This document shows, in pieces, positions 59,000-64,000 of a stretch of DNA of 64,000 nucleotides (the first letter of the stretch is position 1; each line of letters begins with the position of its first letter). This DNA comes from Buxus sempervirens. Its lineage: Eukaryota > Streptophyta > Magnoliopsida > Buxales > Buxaceae. The notes beneath the pieces are model-generated. The model was not told the DNA's origin, searched no databases, and saw only the letters and a program-made list of their open reading frames with translations. Location: positions 18,068,366-18,132,365 of the forward strand of contig OX387185.1 in NCBI GenBank assembly GCA_947561395.2, read 5' to 3'. Made by a program: the position numbers and the translations under genes.

Positions 59000-61200
59000 T
59001 GTAACGCCTCGGATCCGTATTGTTCATTAAAGATATAACACGTCTCACAGAAGGTTAGGTAAGGATCCAAATAAAAGTGATCACTGGATAATCACACAAT
59101 TTATACCATATCAGAGTGCACAATTAAATTCTTATCTAAGAAGTCTATAAAATCTACAAACAAAATCAAATGGTTCCAAACAACTACCTTATTACATTTC
59201 CCACAAAATCAAAAGAATCAGAGTTTAAATCTAAAATAACCTACTAGTCTATGGATTGTAGTAATAATCCTCCTCCCTATAGGTGTCAGTCGGATCTACC
59301 CCAGTAGGCGCCTCACCACGAATATCTGAAAAACAAAACAACGAGGAATGAGATACGAATATCTCAGCGAGTAGCACATGCATGCAGAAATAGTTTAATG
59401 CAGTTATAAACATGCCTCGATAAATACCAACAAATAAGCAATCATAGTACCGATAAAACAATGAAAGGTCAATGTCATGCATATTGTTTAAATTGATTAA
59501 TTTACATGGCAAGTTGACACTCCACACCTCCATGTACACAGTTCCGGCCTACTCAGGGTATCGGACACTCTGAAATGATGGCCTACTCAGGGTATCGTCA
59601 TCCAATGCCGGCCTACTACGTGTATCGGCACTGACAACCAGGCCTACTCAGGGTATCTGGCTGCTCTACACTGGTCGTGGCAACACACCAGGCCATACAA
59701 TTACACCAACAAACAAATACCATAACATTACTAAGCTTAACATGGATCCAAGGAAAGCTAAACCCAAAACCGATTAATAACCACATAAAACTCCGCATTG
59801 GCAAAACAGTAAACCCACATTGATTTCAATCTTGTCTATCCCAATACACTCATCACAAGTTGTTCCAACTAGAACATCAACTCACACAAATTTAGAAGTT
59901 TCCCAACCTCTCCACAACACACTCATGCAATAAAATTCCTCTTACTCACACAAAACATTTCAATACTTTTCAGTCATTGGATATTGAACAACAGATTTAT
60001 ACAATTTCAATAGCAGGAAATAGATAAAATATATATAACCAAACTGGCTCTTTTACTTATAGGATCATGAATAGCAACATCCTACCTAAATTCCTTAAAC
60101 TCAACTTTCGACAGTTTGTAGAAATACTCAGAATGTGATTCAATACTCTCCAATTTGTCTTGCACGAATATAATATTTCTAACATCCTAATCTAACCTTT
60201 GGATAGGGGTTTGTAGTCTCAGAGTATCAAAATTTGGTTAGACTTGGCAAAAACCCTGTTTCGGCCAATTTCCATAGGGTGCGTTGACCTCTGGCGCTGG
60301 GCGCGAGGTCTGCGGTAAGTCGTTTGTTAAAATAAAAGTCGCGCTTACTTAAAATAGGGTAAGCACGAGCTAGGTGCACGATAAGCGCGAGATGGCGCGA
60401 GCTTTGCGGTAAGAAAAATCACCCGGCGCGAGACAGGCGGGCGATGAGCGTGAGCTCGGCGGTAAGGGACTTCGGCCTTGCGCCTATTCAATTCACTTGG
60501 TGCTAGGTAGGTGCCAAGTCGGCGGATCCTACCTCTGATAAACGACTCTCTGTTAATCTCAAATCTCCATCTCTGGCTGTGTTTCTGACCTCTGTAACCA
60601 CTCGTATGTGCTTCTCCCTTCACCAGAGAACCTTTAGACCTATTTCGGACTTAATCAAACCTATTTTTAACTCATGACTTCTTAACTCATCAAACCAACT
60701 CACACTCGAATAGATGCAAGAACATGCTTTCGGTAAAACACAGAGACAAAACCAGCGACAAACAAAACGATGCTACTCACCTTATACGCTTCCAAGTCTT
60801 TGCAACAGCAACCCTTCGTAGAGCAAAACCAAATCAAAACCAACGACAACAGTCGAATCGCCGCCCAGTCGATCGGCAGTCCAACTCCTTCGGTTCGCAA
60901 GAGTTTATCTGGACACCCTCAATACAGACAACTTCGATCAGCAGGAAAACCCAGACTTCTTCTCCTCTCCCAAAACCCAATATCATCTGCCACAATCGCC
61001 TTTCAACACAATGTATCCGAGAGCAAAAGAAACCCTACGAGTCTAAATACGCTAGGTATTTATACTTACCTTATATACACTTTACCACTCGACGAGTTTT
61101 GAAACACTTGATTGGGTGCAACGCTCGCCCACCAAGATTTCTACATACACACACCTTATTATTCCGATAAAATCATGTAGAAAAATATCGGGGTTTTACA
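59000..61200 (-). repeat. 3' LTR of element G
   Basis: 2201 bp, TGTAACGCC...GGGGTTTTACA. Palindrome TGAGATACGAATATCTCA at 59349-59366. Four copies of GCCTACT(C/A)(A/C)GKGTATC at 59547, 59581, 59611 and 59642, a short array of about 31-34 bp period. No coding potential. Confidence 0.85.
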
Positions 61201-61201
61201 T

Positions 61202-61202
<1 letters not shown>

Positions 61203-61237
<35 letters not shown>
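61203..61237 (-). other. 35-C homopolymer at the PPT of element G
   Basis: Plus strand TT then 35 C then AAAAATTTCG, directly next to the LTR end at 61200. Read on the minus strand it is a G run ending GGAA/TGTAAAACCCC, that is, an extremely expanded polypurine tract. Exact length may be a sequencing artefact. Confidence 0.75.
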
Positions 61238-61239
<2 letters not shown>

Positions 61240-61262
61240 AAATTTCGCCCTCGAAATTTACC

Positions 61263-61925
61263 TCAAGGGGAAATGAATAACTCTGGATACTTTTTCCTCA
61301 TCTCTTCTTCACCTTCCCAAGTGCATTCTTCGATGGAATGGTTTTGCCACAACACTTTTACTAAAGGTATCACTTTGGCGCGAAGGATCTGCTCATGTCG
61401 GTCCAAGATCTGTACTGGCTTCTCTTCATATGTCAAATCCTCCCGAATCACCAAGGGTTCGGAATCTATCACATGACTGGGATCAGAGTTATACTTACGT
61501 AGCATAAAGATGTGAAATATGTCATGCACCCCTTCCAAGTGGCTCGGTAAAGCCAAATGATATGCTGCTGGGTTAATCTCCTTCACTATCTCATAGGGCC
61601 CAATGAACCTAGGTGATAATTTCCCTTTCTTCCCAAATCTTCTAATGCCCTTGGATGGTAAAATTTTTAGAAAGACCATATCTCCCACTTCAAATTTCAG
61701 CTCCCGCCGTCTAGTATCTGCATAACTCTTCTGACAACTCTGTGCAGTCAATATCCGCTGCTTGATAAGTTTTACCTTTTTCCATACTGTCTTGAATAAT
61801 TTTTGGCCCAAAATACTGTTTCCCCCCAATCTCCACCGATCATATTGGAGATCTGCACACCCTACCATATAAAGCCTCGTACGGTGCCATCTGGATTCTA
61901 GCTTGGTAGCTATTATTGTAGGCAA
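61263..61925 (-). pseudogene. pol: Integrase C-terminus and chromodomain-like end of G
   Basis: Recognisable part: KVKLIKQRILTAQSCQKSYADTRRRELKFEVGDMVFLKILPSKGIRRFGKKGKLSPRFIGPYEI, PSHLEGVHDIFHIFMLRKY, then the chromodomain-like end to KKYPELFISP and TGA. The first 30 residues are out-of-frame noise; the true junction with the integrase core is a shift near 61850. Confidence 0.85.
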
Positions 61926-62868
61926 ACTCCACTAGATGCAAATACTTGCTCCAGCTGCCACCCCAATCCAAAATACAACACCTCAACATGTCCTCCAAGG
62001 TTTGTATAGTCCACTCGGACTGACCATCAGTCTGCGGATGAAAACTGGTACTGAAACTCAACTTGATACCCATGGCTTCCTGAAAGCATTGCCAAAAGTG
62101 AGATGTGAAACGGGAATCCCTATCCGACATAATAGACACTGGGACCCCATGCAACCTGACTATCTCCCATGTATATAGCTCAACCAATGATGCTAGATTC
62201 TGGGTAGTCGAATAAGGCAAGAAGTGAGCTGATTTGGTCAGCCTATCAACAATTACCCATACACCATTGTGATTCTTAGCTGTAGGCGGTAGCCCATTCA
62301 CAAAATCTATCGTGATATGCTCCAATTTCCACTCGGGCATGGGTAACGGTCTCATCAAACCTGGAGGTCTCCAATGTTCTGCTTTTACTTGCTGACATGT
62401 GAGAGATTTTGCTACAAATTCGGCAATGTCTTTCTTCATGCCCGACCACCAATATACCCCCTTCAAATTCCGATACATCTTGGTGCCCCCCGGGTGAACT
62501 GCATATCTAGACTTGTGACTCTCATCAAGTATCACTCCTCTGATCTCATCGTCATTCGGAACACAAATCCGACCCTTAAATTTCAGCAGTCCATCCCTGA
62601 TCTCAAACTCTCTAGCAGCCTCATCACCCTTTGATACTAACTCCCTGGTATGTGTCAAATCTGTATCAGTCAACTGCCTGTCACGAATCCTCTGTATCAA
62701 CTCAGGCTCCACCTGAACTCGTGACAAAATCAAACCATGACCGTGGGTGCTAAACTCTCCTGGCCAGTCTACCACTGTATCAACAAGAGTGCACTGGCTA
62801 GCCATGAAAGTAGCTAATGTGGCCACCTCCTCCTGAGAAACACCCCTACGGCTCAAAGCATCTGCCAC
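61840..62868 (-). pseudogene. pol: Integrase core of element G
   Basis: Starts MADALSRR, the RNase H end. Zinc finger: H...H (SHKSRYAVHPGG) and SLTCQQVKAEH where CLTC is usual, so one zinc Cys is lost. Catalytic D in ITIDFVNGLP, D in IMSDRDSRF, and E in GQSEWTIQTLED with 35 residues between the last two. The frame is lost after YEALYGRVCRSPI. Confidence 0.87.
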
Positions 62869-64000
62869 CCACGTTTGCCTTGCCAGGGTGGTAATGAAGA
62901 GTGAAATTATAATCCTTTAGGAGGACCATCCATCTCCTTTGTCTCATATTCAGCTCTCTCTGGGAAAATATATACCTCAAGCTCTTGTGATATGAGAATA
63001 TCTTGAATTGAGCTCCCATCAAGTAGTGCCTCCATAGCTTGAGTGCAAACACAATCGCTGCCAACTCCAAATCATGTGTAGGATAATTCTTCTCATGAGG
63101 ACGTAGCAACCTTGAAGCATATGCTTCACTCACTGATGGAACCATCAGAACTGGAGCTGTAGACAGTTTACTTTTCAACTCCTGAAAGCTGGTCTCGCAC
63201 TTGTCATTCCATTCAAACTTCACTGCCTTCTTAGTGAGATTGGATAAAGGTGCTGTCACTCTGGAAAAATTCTCTATGAATCTCCTGTAATATCCAGCCA
63301 TCCCCAAGAAACTCCGAATCTCTGTCACAGATGAAGGTCTAGGCCATTTTGCAACAGCCTGCACCTTAGCTGGATCCACTGCTATTCCCTTCCCAGAAAT
63401 CACGTGCCCCAAGAAACTCACCTCTCTCAACCAGAACTGGCACTTACTGAACTTTACATACAATCTATGCTCTCTCAATGTCTGCAATACTGTCTTGAGG
63501 TGCTAAATGTGATCCTCTCTACTCTGGGAGTACACCAGAATGTCGTCAATAAACACAACCACGAAACTGTCCAAGTAAGGATGAAATACCTGATTCATCA
63601 GGTTCATGAAGACAGCCGGGGCATTAGTCAGCCCAAATGGCATAACCAGAAACTCGTAGTGCCCATACCGTGTGTGGAAAGCTGTCTTCTCTATATCATC
63701 AGATGCTACTCTCAATTGGTGGTATCCAGATCTCAAGTCGATCTTAGAAAACCAAGACGCTCCCCTCAACTGGTTGAACAAGTCGTCAATCCGAGGCAAC
63801 GGATACTTATTCTTAATGGCGACTTGGTTCAACTGGCGGTAATCTATACACATCCGCATCGACCCGTCCTTCTTCTGGACAAACAGGACTGGTGCACCCC
63901 ATGGTGACACACTGGGTCTAATAAAACCCTTCACTTCCAGCTCATCCAACTGCTTTTTCATCTCTTGATTCTCAGGTTGTGACATCCTGTATGGAGGTTT
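62846..64000 (-). pseudogene. pol: RT and RNase H of element G, partial at window edge
   Basis: RT motifs: [59 protein letters not shown] (catalytic FIDD). TAG at 63503-63505 interrupts ([15 protein letters not shown], usual residue Gln). In RNase [29 protein letters not shown] lacks the roughly 25 residues with the YxDAS catalytic Asp: an in-frame deletion. One extra base near 62870 shifts the frame before ADALSRR. The N-terminal part is outside the window. Confidence 0.87.

Larger units (their letters stand above)
59000..64000 (-). mobile_element. Element G: Tekay-like chromovirus, partial
   Basis: 3' LTR 59000-61200, a PPT region with a 35-C run on the plus strand, then pol on the minus strand running off the window. 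Chromovirus assignment rests on integrase followed by VIDSEPLVIREDLTYEEKPVQILDR...VIPLVKVLWQNHS and CTWEGEEEMRKKYPELF, a chromodomain-like end typical of Tekay/Del. The right TSD is outside; the left flank is TTTGT. Confidence 0.85.

Noticed and set aside
60724..61170. 148-codon open frame in the LTR of G
   Set aside because: Inside an LTR; low similarity to anything known to me and overlaps another frame of similar length.

Overview
The window is plant nuclear DNA made entirely of retrotransposons; I found no host gene, tRNA or rRNA. The evidence is LTRs of 2-3 kb, TG...CA termini, 5-bp target-site duplications (TSDs), gag-pro-pol frames of the Tat and Tekay (chromovirus) lineages of plant Ty3/gypsy elements, and two genes with plant-type GT-AG introns coding for plant-mobile-domain (PMD)-like or DUF7745-like proteins. 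It fits pericentromeric or other repeat-rich DNA of a flowering plant. The species cannot be read from the sequence.

Layout as nested insertions, each checked by TSD and LTR ends. Host element D (Tat type, gag only, + strand) lies at about 1407-1809 and resumes at 52202-55187. Element C (+ strand, TSD CTAAG, 1815-52201) is inserted in D. Element B (- strand, TSD CATAG, 4474-40277) is inserted in the 5' LTR of C. Element A (- strand, TSD GATAC, 9743-33081) is inserted in the gag of B. To the right are three chromovirus-type LTRs: E (55188-58999, interrupted), solo LTR F inside E (55347-58606, TSD CCATC), and element G (59000 to the window edge, - strand, pol decayed). The left edge (1-1406) holds LTR fragments of both lineages.

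Element A is nearly full length (23.3 kb). In its own direction it carries 5' LTR, PBS, long leader with a 74-bp tandem array, gag-protease, G-patch segment, RT, degenerate RNase H, second (archaeal-type) RNase H, integrase, two antisense intron-containing genes, PPT and 3' LTR. Its pol is broken by three single-base shifts. Of the antisense genes, one is a fully open seven-exon gene of 775 codons; the other has two coding exons and one amber stop. B, C and D have gag but no pol. They share leader and 3' non-coding modules and a similar PBS with each other or with A, and look like non-autonomous partners. C carries, in sense orientation between PBS and gag, an intronless homologue of one of A's antisense genes.

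The most striking unexplained signal is a set of palindrome arrays. In A, GTATCCGGT-N7-ACCGGATAC recurs at exactly 39-bp steps in both LTRs, in the leader, and directly upstream of the TATA boxes of both antisense genes. The LTR of B carries a different palindrome, ACCGTA-N7-TACGGT, at exactly 28-bp steps, one array lying directly upstream of its TATA box. The last copy of every array in A, and of the four-copy array of B, has the same centre (CTGAGT). I read these as a modular regulatory system shared by the sense and antisense transcription units of these elements.
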